From Pusillimonas sp. TS35 (lineage in GTDB: Bacteria > Pseudomonadota > Gammaproteobacteria > Burkholderiales > Burkholderiaceae_B): a stretch of 64,000 nucleotides of DNA. Positions within the stretch are counted from its first letter, which is position 1. The number at the start of each line of letters is the position of its first letter. This document shows, one piece after another, positions 25,542 through 34,778 of this stretch. The translations under genes and the position numbers were made by a program. The stretch spans positions 186,001-250,000 of the forward strand of contig NZ_WWER01000007.1 in assembly GCF_009857885.1 (NCBI RefSeq), given 5' to 3'. The notes beneath the pieces were generated by a model that saw nothing but the letters and a program-made list of their open reading frames with translations, was not told where the DNA came from and ran no database searches.

Positions 25542-26922
25542 TGGACACCTCCCCGTTGGCGGCGACTTTCCAGCTTTGAATACCATTCAAGTGGTAGACG
25601 GAATACAGGCCGCGCGCGTCGGCCAGCGCCTTGATTGTGGGCTGCACATAGCCGGTATCGTCGGTGCACCGGCTTTGCAATATGGCCTCTTTACCGTCCC
25701 ACTCCCAGGGCAGTGTGAAGCGGGTATGGCAGATGGGCAGCACCGGGCCGTGTAACTGGGCATCGCGCCATGTCTTGCCGCCGTCAACCGACACTTCTAC
25801 CCGCTTGATGGTGCCGCGGCCTGACCAGGCCAGGCCTGATACCTCGTAGAAACCGGGGCCTTGCAGCAGCATCTCGCCCGAGGGGTAGGTAATGACAGAC
25901 TTGGCCTCCATCAGGAAACTGAACTGCAGTGCCGAGCCGTCGGGCATCAGATCGGTGTACTTGGAGGTTTCTTCGCGCGTCATGAAGGGTACATCGGAGA
26001 CCTCGATACGCCGCAGCCATTTGATGGATATATTGCCTTCATACCCCGGCACGAACAGACGAATCGGGTAGCCTTGTTCGGGCCGGATGGCCTCGCCGTT
26101 TTGCCCGTAGGCCAGCAGACAATCCTTCATTGCTTTTTCGAGCGGGATGCTACGTGTCATGACAGCGGCATCGCCGCCTTCGGCCAACAGCCACTTGGCA
26201 CCCGGTTTAACCCCCACTTCGTTCAGGACGGTGGACAGCGGCACACCTATCCACTCTGAACAGGAGGTGAGCCCGTGCGTGCCCTGCACGGTCTTGAGGG
26301 TGGGCTTGGCCCACTCAGTCAGGCCGTTTCCAGAGCATTCCATGAACATCAGCCGCGACAACGCCGGGTAGCGTTTCAGGTCGGCCATAGAAAACTTTTT
26401 GGCTTGCTTGACCATGCCGTGCACGTACAACATGTGCCTGGACGGATCTATGGTGGCGATGCCGCCATGGTGTCGCTCGTAATGCAGGCCAGAAGGCGTG
26501 ATCATGCCCATGCTGTTTTGCAGGGGCGTGAAGCTCCAGGACGACTGGGTGGTTTTGGTGGCGTAGCGCTCGCGCACTTCGGTTTCGAACTGGGATCGGC
26601 TGCCATAGCCGCCGTCGTCGTCCTTTACGCCTACACCCTGTATCTTGGTGGCGTCTGGTGGTACCGCGCGCTCGATGGCACCCGGGATTTTGGCGTTGGC
26701 GCCGGCGGGCACCCCGGCAGCGCCAAGCGCGGCAACGGCGCCAAGCATGAAGCGCCTGCGTGCAGGGACACCGCCCGGGGGCTGCTGCGGTGTATCGCCA
26801 CGATAATACGGAGAATCCGGGTCGTGCTGCTGCTGCGCCAGAAAGCGCTGTTCCATATCGACCAGCGCTTGCTCGCTGCGCAGGCTCGACAGGCTTGCCT
26901 CATTGCTCGTCGTACGTTTCAT
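25525..26922 (-). CDS. soxC: SoxC-like sulfite dehydrogenase, molybdenum cofactor subunit
   Basis: A 465-residue sulfite oxidase-family protein. The N-terminus holds a Tat-like signal (RRRFMLGAVAALGAAG, about 55-70) after an unusually long 54-residue leader. The Moco domain includes HYERHHGG, FMECSGNG and the molybdenum ligand C221 in TSCSEWIGVPL. The C-terminal dimerisation domain contains WSGRGTIKRVEVSVDGG. It would oxidise sulfite or a thiosulfate-derived sulfane in the periplasm. No soxXYZAB genes are in the window, so it works either with remote Sox genes or as a stand-alone sulfite dehydrogenase with the downstream cytochrome. Confidence 0.9.
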   Translation of the reverse strand: MKRTTSNEASLSSLRSEQALVDMEQRFLAQQQHDPDSPYYRGDTPQQPPGGVPARRRFMLGAVAALGAAGVPAGANAKIPGAIERAVPPDATKIQGVGVKDDDGGYGSRSQFETEVRERYATKTTQSSWSFTPLQNSMGMITPSGLHYERHHGGIATIDPSRHMLYVHGMVKQAKKFSMADLKRYPALSRLMFMECSGNGLTEWAKPTLKTVQGTHGLTSCSEWIGVPLSTVLNEVGVKPGAKWLLAEGGDAAVMTRSIPLEKAMKDCLLAYGQNGEAIRPEQGYPIRLFVPGYEGNISIKWLRRIEVSDVPFMTREETSKYTDLMPDGSALQFSFLMEAKSVITYPSGEMLLQGPGFYEVSGLAWSGRGTIKRVEVSVDGGKTWRDAQLHGPVLPICHTRFTLPWEWDGKEAILQSRCTDDTGYVQPTIKALADARGLYSVYHLNGIQSWKVAANGEVSNVHHY

Positions 26923-26977
26923 GTATTACCCTCCTTCACGGAATTACGGCCTACTTCATACGCAACGACATCGTCGA

Positions 26978-27184
26978 TTATTCCAGCGTAAACCCCGCCT
27001 TGATCGTGACCTGCCAATGCGCGACCTTGCCGCCTTCAACATGCCCGCGCGTTTCGGTGACGACAAACCACTGGATATTGCGCACCGTCGCACTGGCCTT
27101 GGCCAACGCGGTGCTGACTGCGTCTTCGATACTGGTGGGGGAAGATCCGGTTAACTCAAGATGCTTGTAGACGTGATTGCTCAT
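26978..27184 (-). CDS. Dodecin (flavin-binding small protein)
   Basis: A 68-residue dodecin. Dodecins form hollow dodecamers that store or buffer flavins. The flavin-stacking tryptophan W39 lies in [12 protein letters not shown], and the ending [15 protein letters not shown] is typical. GGAGCG precedes the ATG. It lies 55 bp upstream of soxC on the same strand and could be co-transcribed, although no direct functional link is known. Confidence 0.95.
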   Translation of the reverse strand: MSNHVYKHLELTGSSPTSIEDAVSTALAKASATVRNIQWFVVTETRGHVEGGKVAHWQVTIKAGFTLE

Positions 27185-27358
27185 GGTCGCGCTCCTTGTG
27201 GCGGATGTGGCGTGATGCGTTCCGGCTTGGCGGATGCCAAGGCAGTGGCTGCCAACCCGCGACGGCAGCAGCCCTCATGACGGAGACAGCTTCATGGTAG
27301 GAGCTTTGCGTACCTGACACAACACCCCCGAACGGCGGGCGTGCGGTGGACGCAAAAA

Positions 27359-27388
27359 AGGCCGGATGCGAAAACTCGCATCCGGCCT
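27359..27388 (-). terminator. Rho-independent terminator of the ALDH/Bug/dehydrogenase operon
   Basis: A perfect 13-bp stem pairs AGGCCGGATGCGA (27359-27371) with 27376-27388 around a 4-base loop. On the minus strand it is followed directly by six T residues. It lies 17 bp after the stop of the dehydrogenase gene at 27406. Confidence 0.93.
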
Positions 27389-27405
27389 GACCTATTGTCG
27401 CCCGC

Positions 27406-28311
27406 TTACGCCCTTGAGGCGCCCCCGTGAGGCACTGCCGGGCAGCCCCAGTCGGCCCAGATTTTCGCAATAGCGGCGTAATCGTCGCGGCCGTAGCCGG
27501 CGGCTGCCGCGATCTCGTAAACGCTATGCGCACCCTGGATTGCAAACAGTGGAACACGCAACGATTGCGCCAGCTCCAGCGCCAGCACCGAATCCTTGCG
27601 TGCGGCCTCAAGCGGCATACCGCCTTCATAATTGCCCTGCATGATCCGCTCGGCATAGCGGTGCGTGAGCGGACGATGCAGGCCCATCTGCTTGTCGGCC
27701 AGCAATCCCACCAACTTCTCGCAGTCGACGCCCGCAGCGGTCGCCATCGACCCGGCCTCGGCAACCACCACCATGACGGCGTGCGCCACGGCGTTGTTGA
27801 TCACCTTCGCTGCGGCCCCGGAACCCGCCCCACCAAAATGGATGCGCTTGTCCGAGATAGCCGCGAGCACGTCTTCACATGCTGCGAGCGCGATGTCGTC
27901 GCCGCCCACCAACAGCATGGCCGACCCCGCCGCCATCTGGCTGACACCCGCCATGATAGAGGCATCGACCAGCGGAATGCCGTAACCCGCCAGCATACGC
28001 GCACTGGCATGGATGTCGGATGGATTGACGGTGCTGGTCTCAACCACCACTGCATCCTTCGGCAAATGCGGTGCGATCTGAGCGAGCACGGCCTGCGAGG
28101 CGGCGGGGCTGGGCAGGCATAGCACGACGACGCGGGTCTGCGCGAGGTCTTCGGGCACCTGCACAGGCGTGGCACCCAATACCTGCCGCGCCCGCTCAAC
28201 AGCGCTTTCGTTCAGATCTGCCACCTGAATCGGAAACTTGGCGGCTATCCGCTCGGCCACCAGGTACCCCATATTGCCCAACCCATAAAGGGCGACTTGC
28301 TTGACACTCAT
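27406..28311 (-). CDS. NAD(P)-dependent beta-hydroxyacid dehydrogenase (HIBADH family)
   Basis: A 301-residue 3-hydroxyisobutyrate-dehydrogenase-family protein. The Rossmann motif GLGNMG is at 10-15, the substrate-binding segment is VDASIMAGVSQMAAG, and the catalytic lysine lies in GAAAKVINNAV. ATG at 28311 has AGGTG six bases upstream; a GTG nine bases earlier is less likely. It is the last gene of the ALDH-Bug-dehydrogenase operon and would interconvert a hydroxyacid and a semialdehyde or ketoacid that the ALDH also handles. Confidence 0.9.
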   Translation of the reverse strand: MSVKQVALYGLGNMGYLVAERIAAKFPIQVADLNESAVERARQVLGATPVQVPEDLAQTRVVVLCLPSPAASQAVLAQIAPHLPKDAVVVETSTVNPSDIHASARMLAGYGIPLVDASIMAGVSQMAAGSAMLLVGGDDIALAACEDVLAAISDKRIHFGGAGSGAAAKVINNAVAHAVMVVVAEAGSMATAAGVDCEKLVGLLADKQMGLHRPLTHRYAERIMQGNYEGGMPLEAARKDSVLALELAQSLRVPLFAIQGAHSVYEIAAAAGYGRDDYAAIAKIWADWGCPAVPHGGASRA

Positions 28312-28327
28312 TGATGACACCTGCCAA

Positions 28328-29281
28328 TCATTCAGTCCACGGTTTCTCAGTCCAGAGCTTGCGGAAGCGCTGGTCGGAAAGCTTCAGGCGCGCCAGCCAC
28401 TGATCGCCGTTCAGGTAATCCATTTCCGTGAATTGCTGCTGCATCTGCTTCTGGAACTCAGGGTTCTCGGCGATCTTCTTCAGCGCGCCGCGCAGGCGTT
28501 CGGTAACGTCCGCGGGCATGCCCTGCGGGCCGACCAGCCCGCGCTCGGATGCAAACACCAGATCAATACCCTGCTCCTTGAAGGTGGGTACATCCGGCGC
28601 GAGTGGCGAACGCTTCTCACTGGCCTGACCCAGGATCCGAAGATTCTTGCCGCTGTAGGGCATTGCCTCTCCCAGGTTCATGCCGCCCACGGCAGTATGG
28701 CCGCCCAGCACCGCGTTGCGCAGCGGGCCGGCGCCGTTATAGGGCACGTGATTCAGCACGGCTTTTGCCTCTTCTTTGAAAAGCACAAGCGCCAAGTGAT
28801 CATCCGTGCCCACACCGGTCGAGCCGTAGCTGATCTCGCCGGGCTTCGCGCGGGCCTTCTCGATCAAGTCTTTCAAGGACTTGTAGGGGGCATCCATGGT
28901 GACGCTGAACGCGCTGGGATCACGCACCAAATTGGCAAGGTAGGTGAAACTGTCGAGCGTGAAGCCGGGCTGCCTTTCGATGGGGAGGCTCACCAGGCCG
29001 GGCATATTGGTCATGCCGAGGGTATAGCCATCGGCTTTTGCGCGTCCGACGTAAGCCAGGCCGATTGCACCCGATGCACCCGGCTTGTTCAGGACGGTAA
29101 CCGTCTGCCCCAATTCCTCTTCCATGAATTTGGCCAGCGAGCGGGCCGTGATGTCCGTGCCGCCACCGGGTGCAAACCCGACCACCAGTTCAATCGGGCG
29201 GTCCGGCCACGCCTGGGCCGCACCGGACACCATCAACGCTGTACCCGCAAGGGCTGCCGCAACATACTGCTTGAATTGCAT
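28328..29281 (-). CDS. Bug-family tripartite tricarboxylate transporter receptor
   Basis: A 317-residue Bug/TctC receptor. The signal peptide ends SGAAQA, then WPDRPIELVVGFAPGGGTD, a stretch often linked to carboxylate binding. VLNKPGASGAIG and KADGYTLGMTNMPG follow. AGGAGA lies upstream of the ATG. It sits between the aldehyde dehydrogenase and hydroxyacid dehydrogenase genes, so its ligand probably feeds those two enzymes. No membrane components are nearby. Confidence 0.92.
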   Translation of the reverse strand: MQFKQYVAAALAGTALMVSGAAQAWPDRPIELVVGFAPGGGTDITARSLAKFMEEELGQTVTVLNKPGASGAIGLAYVGRAKADGYTLGMTNMPGLVSLPIERQPGFTLDSFTYLANLVRDPSAFSVTMDAPYKSLKDLIEKARAKPGEISYGSTGVGTDDHLALVLFKEEAKAVLNHVPYNGAGPLRNAVLGGHTAVGGMNLGEAMPYSGKNLRILGQASEKRSPLAPDVPTFKEQGIDLVFASERGLVGPQGMPADVTERLRGALKKIAENPEFQKQMQQQFTEMDYLNGDQWLARLKLSDQRFRKLWTEKPWTE

Positions 29282-29302
29282 TCGTCTCTCCTTTAGTGGA
29301 AA

Positions 29303-30778
29303 TTACAGGGTCATGCTCTTTTCGTGCATGCCAAAAAACACGCTCTTTACCTGGCTGTACAGGCGCAGGCCATGCAGGCCTTTTTCGCGGCCAATGCCGC
29401 TATCCTTGAAGCCGCCGAAAGGTGTGGCAATGTGGGACTGCTTGTAGGTATTGATCCAGACGGAACCAGCCTCGACTTCGCGGGCAACGCGCCATGCGCG
29501 GGCGTAATCAGCCGTCCACATGCCGGCTGCCAGGCCAAATACGGTGTCGTTTGCCTGGGCAATGACATCGTCTTCATCGTCGAAGGGGATGGCAACAAGC
29601 ACAGGGCCAAAGATCTCTTCCTGTGCCGAGCGCGACGAGTTATCGAGGCCGTCGATAATGGTCGGCATGTAGAACATACCCTTGTCCAGGGGTTGCGTGT
29701 CAGGTATGTTGCCACCCACCAGGATCTTGCCGCCTTCGCTGCGGGCCAGGTCTACGCAGGCTGCAACTTTATTGCGATGCGCCGCGGACACCAACGGCCC
29801 CATCTGCACGTCGGAAGCATCGGGCAGGCGCACACGAATGCCCTGTGTACGCGCAACCAAATCCGCCACTACTTTGTTGTAGACAGACTTCTGCACGAAA
29901 AGCCGAGATCCGGCGACGCAGCTCTGGCCGGCCGAGCCGAATATGCCCGACATGACACCTGCTACCGCGCGATCAAGATCAGCATCGTCGAATACGATGT
30001 GAGGCGATTTACCGCCGAGTTCCAAGCCCACCGGTATAAGGCGCTGCCCCGCAATGGCGCCGATCACCCGACCGGTTTCCGTACCGCCTGTAAACGAAAC
30101 CATGCGCACGCCGGGGTGCTTCACCAGCGCCGCGCCTACGTCTTCGCCATGGCCCGGCAGGGCAATCAGCAGCCCTTCGGGCAGCCCCGCCTCGGTACAG
30201 ATGCGCACCAGTTCGAGCGCTAACTGCGGCGTTTCTTCGGAGGGCTTGATCAGCACCGCATTGCCGGCCGCCAGCGCCGGCGCTGCTTTCTGCGCCTCGT
30301 TCATGATGGGCGAGTTCCAGGGCGTGATGCAGGCCACCACGCCATAAGGCTCGGCCAACGCCATCGAGAAATACTCCCCGCGCGGCGAGGTGACTTCGTT
30401 CTGCCAGGTTTCACACACGGAGGCGTAATAGCGAAAATGCCCCGCCGCCGAGGTCACCATATTCAAACATTCTTTGTAGGGCTTGCCGCTATCGAGCATC
30501 TGCAGATGCGCCAGGCTCTCGCGCTCGGCAAGCAGCCGACGCCCGACCTCAAACAGCACCGAGGCGCGCTGGTCGGGGCGCAACTTGCGCCATGGTTTGT
30601 TGCGAAACGCATCCCACGCCACATTGACGGCCGTCTCCACATCGTCAGGCGTAGCGCGCACGACCTGCCCCGCTATGCTGCCGTCGGCAGGATTGATGGA
30701 AGTAATGATGCCGACATCAGCGGACGAGTCACGAATAATGCTGCCGATCCGGAAGGGTTTGACGGTTTGGGTCGCCAT
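29303..30778 (-). CDS. NAD(P)-dependent aldehyde dehydrogenase
   Basis: A 491-residue ALDH superfamily enzyme. Catalytic Cys287 lies in GSAGQSCVAGS, general base Glu253 in LELGGKSPHIV, and Asn155 in TPWNSPIMNE; the NAD fold shows SFTGGTETGRVIG. ATG at 30778 with GGAGA upstream is preferred to the longer frame. First gene of an operon with a Bug receptor and a hydroxyacid dehydrogenase; divergent from a LysR gene. The specific aldehyde is unknown. Confidence 0.93.
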   Translation of the reverse strand: MATQTVKPFRIGSIIRDSSADVGIITSINPADGSIAGQVVRATPDDVETAVNVAWDAFRNKPWRKLRPDQRASVLFEVGRRLLAERESLAHLQMLDSGKPYKECLNMVTSAAGHFRYYASVCETWQNEVTSPRGEYFSMALAEPYGVVACITPWNSPIMNEAQKAAPALAAGNAVLIKPSEETPQLALELVRICTEAGLPEGLLIALPGHGEDVGAALVKHPGVRMVSFTGGTETGRVIGAIAGQRLIPVGLELGGKSPHIVFDDADLDRAVAGVMSGIFGSAGQSCVAGSRLFVQKSVYNKVVADLVARTQGIRVRLPDASDVQMGPLVSAAHRNKVAACVDLARSEGGKILVGGNIPDTQPLDKGMFYMPTIIDGLDNSSRSAQEEIFGPVLVAIPFDDEDDVIAQANDTVFGLAAGMWTADYARAWRVAREVEAGSVWINTYKQSHIATPFGGFKDSGIGREKGLHGLRLYSQVKSVFFGMHEKSMTL

Positions 30779-30864
30779 CGCGGGTTGTCTCCATGAAACT
30801 TTCACAAGCGTCCGCTATGGTGCCTGAGCTCATTTATAGAAACAATTCGAAAATAATAAGATAC

Positions 30865-30883
30865 TATTAGCTTTTACCTAATA
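30865..30883. promoter_or_regulatory. Inverted repeat, candidate LysR binding site
   Basis: TATTAG (30865-30870) and CTAATA (30878-30883) form perfect 6-bp arms with a 7-bp spacer in the ALDH/LysR divergent promoter. The length and A/T-rich arms fit a LysR-type site. The surrounding 60 bp are markedly A/T-rich. Confidence 0.5.
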
Positions 30884-30952
30884 ATTGGGCGTGTATCCAC
30901 GGGCTGCGCCTTGAGGGGCGCCTCGCTGATATAGCAAACAGGCGGCTTTCAT

Positions 30953-31864
30953 ATGGCGCTCAATATCAAATACCGTTCGCTCAAGGCATTTCTTTACGCG
31001 GTGGAGGCCGGCTCGTTCACGCTGGGCGCAAGCCGCCTGGGCGTGACGCAACCCTCGTTCACTGCGTTGATCCAAGACTTGGAGCACGTGCTTGAGCTGA
31101 AACTGTTCGAACGCAATACCCGCACCATTGCCTTGACAGCTGCCGGCGCCGAGCTGCGCGATCGCATCCAGCGCCCCATTGCCGACCTTGAAGAGGCCTA
31201 CCGCAGCATGGGAGACTTGGCTGCGGTGCGCCGCGGGCAAGTCGTCGTCGGCGCCCTGCCTTCAGCTTCGTTGATGCTGGTGCCGCCCACGCTGTCCGCA
31301 CTGCGCGTCAGCCATCCTGGCCTGGAAACCCGCGTGGTCGAAGCCTATAACGACGAGCTGCTGAACATGCTGCGCACCAATCAGGTCGAGTTTGCGATTG
31401 CGGCGCAATTGGGCGACATGGCCGATATGGCATTCGAGCCACTGCTGGACGACACCTTTTGCGCCGTGTACCCGCCGGGGCATCCTATCGGCGACCTCGA
31501 TTCGGTTGCCTGGAATGACTTGACGTCACACCAGCTTGTTCTGCTGTCGCCCGGCTCTAGTGCGCGCAGCCAATTCGACCAGGCGATCCGGCTGGCGCCG
31601 GCGCCCGCGCTGCTGCATTACGACATCACCCATATGACAACGGCGGTCGTGCTGGTGAAGCAAGGGCTGGGCATTGCCGTGCTGCCCCGCCTGCCGCTGA
31701 GCGCATTGCCCATGGGCAAGCTGCAACACCGGGCTATCGACGAAGAATCGGCCCGTCGGCGCATCGGCGTGGTCTATCGCCAGAACCGGCACTTGTCGCC
31801 GGCCAGCCGCGCCTTCATCGCGCAGCTCAAGGCCGTCGCCGCCGCGACGGCGATCGACCCCTGA
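30953..31864 (+). CDS. LysR-family transcriptional regulator
   Basis: A 303-residue LysR regulator. The winged helix occupies 5-65 (SLKAFLYAVEAGSFTLGASRLGVTQPSFT, core GVTQPSFTALI), followed by an effector domain in the CynR/CbbR-like style (VVVGALPSASLMLVPPTL; VEFAIAAQLGD). It is divergent from the ALDH operon, its likely target. It converges with the GntR gene, 15 bp between stops. Confidence 0.92.
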   Translation: MALNIKYRSLKAFLYAVEAGSFTLGASRLGVTQPSFTALIQDLEHVLELKLFERNTRTIALTAAGAELRDRIQRPIADLEEAYRSMGDLAAVRRGQVVVGALPSASLMLVPPTLSALRVSHPGLETRVVEAYNDELLNMLRTNQVEFAIAAQLGDMADMAFEPLLDDTFCAVYPPGHPIGDLDSVAWNDLTSHQLVLLSPGSSARSQFDQAIRLAPAPALLHYDITHMTTAVVLVKQGLGIAVLPRLPLSALPMGKLQHRAIDEESARRRIGVVYRQNRHLSPASRAFIAQLKAVAAATAIDP

Positions 31865-31879
31865 AGCGCGAGAAAGACC

Positions 31880-32587
31880 TCAGGCGCGGCGCACGCCTTC
31901 TATGACGGCCTGCCCCGTCTTGCGGATGTGGGTGGTCATGGCCTGAACCAGGCGATCCAGTTGACGGCTTTCGAGGGCACGCATGATCTCTTCGTGTTCC
32001 AGCATCGATTCGTGCCAGCGGTTCGGATCGAGGTTGGCCAAGTAGCGCGCACGGGAGATCTTGAAGCCCAGCTGAGTCTCCAGGTCGATCAGCACACCGT
32101 TGCCGGCGATGCGGGTCATGTAGCGGTGGATATCCTGGTTCAGGCTGAAATAGCGGTCGCGCTCGCCGTTGTTGCCGGCGGCCAGCATTGCCGCATGCAT
32201 GGCACGCAGTTCAGCCAGGTGCTGCTCGGTGACATTGGCCAGCATCAGTTCGGCGGACAGGCGCTGCAGCGTGCACAGCACCTGGAAGATTTCCGCCAGT
32301 TCGTCGACGTCGATATCGGTGATGCGCGCGCCTTTGTTGGGCAGGATTTCGATGAGGCCTTCCTGGGCCACTACTTTCAGCGCTTCGCGCAGAGGCGTGC
32401 GCGAGACATCGAAAAGGTCGGACAGATATTGTTCCTGGACGCGACTGCCAGGCTTGAGTTCCGCCCTGAGTATAAGTTGCCGTATCTGGTTTGCAATAGC
32501 CACGTACAGCGGCTCGCGCTTGAGAGGAAAGATGGGCTGCCGGCTCAGATCTTCCGCCGGCATGCCTTCAGACACGCCAACACTCAT
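31880..32587 (-). CDS. GntR-family regulator, FadR/FCD subfamily
   Basis: A 235-residue regulator. The GntR winged helix spans about 25-90 (YVAIANQIRQLILRAELKPGSRV; FDVSRTPLREALKVV). The all-helical FCD effector domain (about 100-225) has candidate metal-binding His/Asp residues (NQDIHRYMTRIAGN; HEEIMRALESR; MTTHI). FCD regulators usually sense small carboxylates. It is divergent from the AMDase-like gene and TRAP transporter, with a canonical GntR palindrome between them. Confidence 0.93.
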   Translation of the reverse strand: MSVGVSEGMPAEDLSRQPIFPLKREPLYVAIANQIRQLILRAELKPGSRVQEQYLSDLFDVSRTPLREALKVVAQEGLIEILPNKGARITDIDVDELAEIFQVLCTLQRLSAELMLANVTEQHLAELRAMHAAMLAAGNNGERDRYFSLNQDIHRYMTRIAGNGVLIDLETQLGFKISRARYLANLDPNRWHESMLEHEEIMRALESRQLDRLVQAMTTHIRKTGQAVIEGVRRA

Positions 32588-32705
32588 GGTTTTTCCTTAT
32601 AGGGCCGCATCGTGCCCTGTAGCGAGGCGCCGCCATCCGGCGAACGCACGCAAATAATTATTGTCAAGCCAATTGCGCTTGGCTAGAATTATCTCACACT
32701 GCATC

Positions 32706-32715
32706 TTGTATACAA
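32706..32715. promoter_or_regulatory. GntR/FadR-type operator palindrome
   Basis: TTGTATACAA is a perfect palindrome in the divergent promoter and fits the FadR-subfamily consensus of T-GT separated by three bases from AC-A. It lies 118 bp upstream of the GntR start and 73 bp upstream of the AMDase-like start. Confidence 0.7.
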
Positions 32716-32788
32716 AATTAAAAACACAATCTATAGCAGTCTGCGGCAGCATCAGCAATTAGCCCTTCGCGTTGGAGACAAGCGCACC

Positions 32789-33559
32789 ATGAACAGAAAG
32801 CTGCTTGGCATGATCACGCCGTCCTCGAACACCGTGCTCGAGCCCTATACCAGCGCGGTCCTCGGGGAGCTGTTCCCCCGGGTCACCGCCCATTTCCAGC
32901 GGTTCATTGTGCGGGAGATATCGTTGTCGTCACAGGCTCTGGCCCAGTTTGACAATGAACCTCTGCTCGAGGCGGCGCAGATGCTGCAGGACGCACGGAT
33001 GGACGCCATCGCCTGGAGCGGCACCGCCGCCAGTTGGCTGGGCTTCGAGGTGGACGAAGCGCTGTGCAAGGCCATTACCGCACGCACCGGGGCCCCAGCC
33101 ACCACGAGCGTGCTGGCCCTGAATGAAGCACTGGAGCGCACCGGCGCACGGCGGCTTGGCCTGGTCACTCCTTACCTGGGTTCCGTGCAGGAGGCCATCG
33201 TGCGCAATTACGAGCGGGCGGGCTATACCGTGCCCGCCGAGGCGCACCTGGAAGACAAGGGCAATTTCTCGTTTTCCGAATATGACGAAACCACCCTGCG
33301 CAAGATGGTGCTCGAGGTCGCCAAGGCGCGCCCCGACGCCATCACCATTCTTTGCACCAACCTGCGCGGGGCTCGCCTGGCCGCGCAGGTCGAGGCGGAA
33401 ATCGGCATCCCGGTCTATGACTCGGTCAGCCTGACCGTCTGGAAATCACTGTTGCTGGTCAACGAAGACCCCGGCCAGATCAAGCGCTGGGGCCGCCTTT
33501 TCACCAACCCCGATCTCGGCCTTACACCACACCGCACAAACATCGCCGGGATCGCCTGA
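32789..33559 (+). CDS. Asp/Glu racemase superfamily enzyme, arylmalonate decarboxylase/maleate isomerase-like
   Basis: A 256-residue protein with the racemase-superfamily double Rossmann fold. Maleate isomerase and racemases use two cysteines. Here the first position reads AWSGTAAS (S77/G78, no Cys), while the second is C189 in TILCTNLRG. A single catalytic Cys in the second half is the arrangement of arylmalonate decarboxylase, and the segments RRLGLVTPYL, IGIPVYDSVS and WGRLF also resemble that enzyme. A malonate-type decarboxylase or a one-base isomerase of a carboxylate is plausible. It heads the TRAP operon, so the TRAP ligand is probably its substrate. Confidence 0.8.
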   Translation: MNRKLLGMITPSSNTVLEPYTSAVLGELFPRVTAHFQRFIVREISLSSQALAQFDNEPLLEAAQMLQDARMDAIAWSGTAASWLGFEVDEALCKAITARTGAPATTSVLALNEALERTGARRLGLVTPYLGSVQEAIVRNYERAGYTVPAEAHLEDKGNFSFSEYDETTLRKMVLEVAKARPDAITILCTNLRGARLAAQVEAEIGIPVYDSVSLTVWKSLLLVNEDPGQIKRWGRLFTNPDLGLTPHRTNIAGIA

Positions 33560-33587
33560 ATCAGGTCTGAACGCAGGAGGAGACGCC

Positions 33588-34646
33588 ATGCAAAACCTGA
33601 CACGCTGGACGGCCGCCATCACAGGCGCCGCAACCCTCGCCCTCGGGGCTGCAGCATTCGCGCAGGCGCCCATGCGGGTAGTCGGCAACTTTTCGGGCAA
33701 CAAAATCCACGTAGAGGAAGTCGAGCGGCCCTTTTTCCAGGACCTGGAAAAAACCATGGGCATGCAGATGGTCTACAACCCCATGGACGCGATTGGCGTG
33801 AACGCTGCCGACGCGCTGCGCATGATCAAGTCGGGATCGTTCGACATCATGTCGGTGCAGATCGGCATGGCCGCCCGCGACGACCCATTCTTCGAGGGTA
33901 TCGACCTGGCCGGCGTCGCCGCTGACCTGAAGAGCCAGCGCGCCGCCGCGAAGGCATTCAAGCCGAAAATGGACGAGCGGCTGCAAAAGCGCTTCAACGC
34001 CAAGCTGCTCACCCTCTGGCCCTTCGGCCCGCAGATGATGTTCTGTAACGGAGATATCAGCTCCGTCGACGACCTGAAGGGCAAGAAGGTGCGGGTGTTC
34101 ACCGCGTCGATGTCGCGGCTGGTGGAGGCCCTCGGCGCAACGCCTGTCACCCTGCAATTCAGCGAGGTATACCTGGCGCTGCAGCGTGGTGTCGCGGACT
34201 GCGGTGTCACCGCGCCAAGCGCCGGCAACAGCGGGAAATGGCCTGAGGTCACCAAGGTGTTCGTGCCGCTCTCGCTGTCTTACTCGGTGCAGGGCCACCT
34301 GATGAACCTTGACCGTTGGAACTCGCTCACGCCTGACCAGCAGAAGACGCTGCAGGCCAAGTTCGACGAGATGGAAGCGCGCATGTGGGACATCGCCGCC
34401 GACTATAACGACGACGCGATCCGCTGCAATACGGGCCAGCAGGATTGCAAGCATCATGGCCGCTACGACATGAAACTGGTCGATGTCGGCGGCAAGAACC
34501 GCGACCGCATTGTCGAACTGACCAACAAGGTGGTGCTGCCGCCCTGGGCCGAAAGCTGCACCCGCGGCTACAAGGAGTGCGTGCCGGTATGGAACGAAAC
34601 GGTCGGCAAGGCGACGGGCTTCAGCATCGCGCCGCCGGCCAAGTAA
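33588..34646 (+). CDS. dctP: TRAP transporter substrate-binding protein DctP
   Basis: A 352-residue periplasmic receptor of the TRAP DctP family. The signal peptide ends AAAFAQA at about residue 26. Family features include ADALRMIKSGSFDIMSVQ, LKGKKVRVFTASMSRLVEALGATPVTLQFSEVY (core GATPVTLQFSEVY) and LQRGVADCG. GGAGGAG precedes the ATG. The C-terminal part has five cysteines (for example CTRGYKEC), more than usual, possibly forming periplasmic disulfides. Confidence 0.93.
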   Translation: MQNLTRWTAAITGAATLALGAAAFAQAPMRVVGNFSGNKIHVEEVERPFFQDLEKTMGMQMVYNPMDAIGVNAADALRMIKSGSFDIMSVQIGMAARDDPFFEGIDLAGVAADLKSQRAAAKAFKPKMDERLQKRFNAKLLTLWPFGPQMMFCNGDISSVDDLKGKKVRVFTASMSRLVEALGATPVTLQFSEVYLALQRGVADCGVTAPSAGNSGKWPEVTKVFVPLSLSYSVQGHLMNLDRWNSLTPDQQKTLQAKFDEMEARMWDIAADYNDDAIRCNTGQQDCKHHGRYDMKLVDVGGKNRDRIVELTNKVVLPPWAESCTRGYKECVPVWNETVGKATGFSIAPPAK

Positions 34647-34778
34647 GGGCCAAGCAAGGCCTGAACGGCCATCACCTGCACGGCGCGGCGGCACCTGTCG
34701 CCGCGCCGTGCCCGGCATCATGGCTTGACGCGCCGGCCCTGCCGGCAAGCCCTATCGCCCTGCCGCAAGGAGACATCC

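Noticed and set aside
28301-29296. A 331-codon plus-strand open frame
   Set aside because: Antisense to a clear Bug receptor gene; a GC-rich shadow frame.
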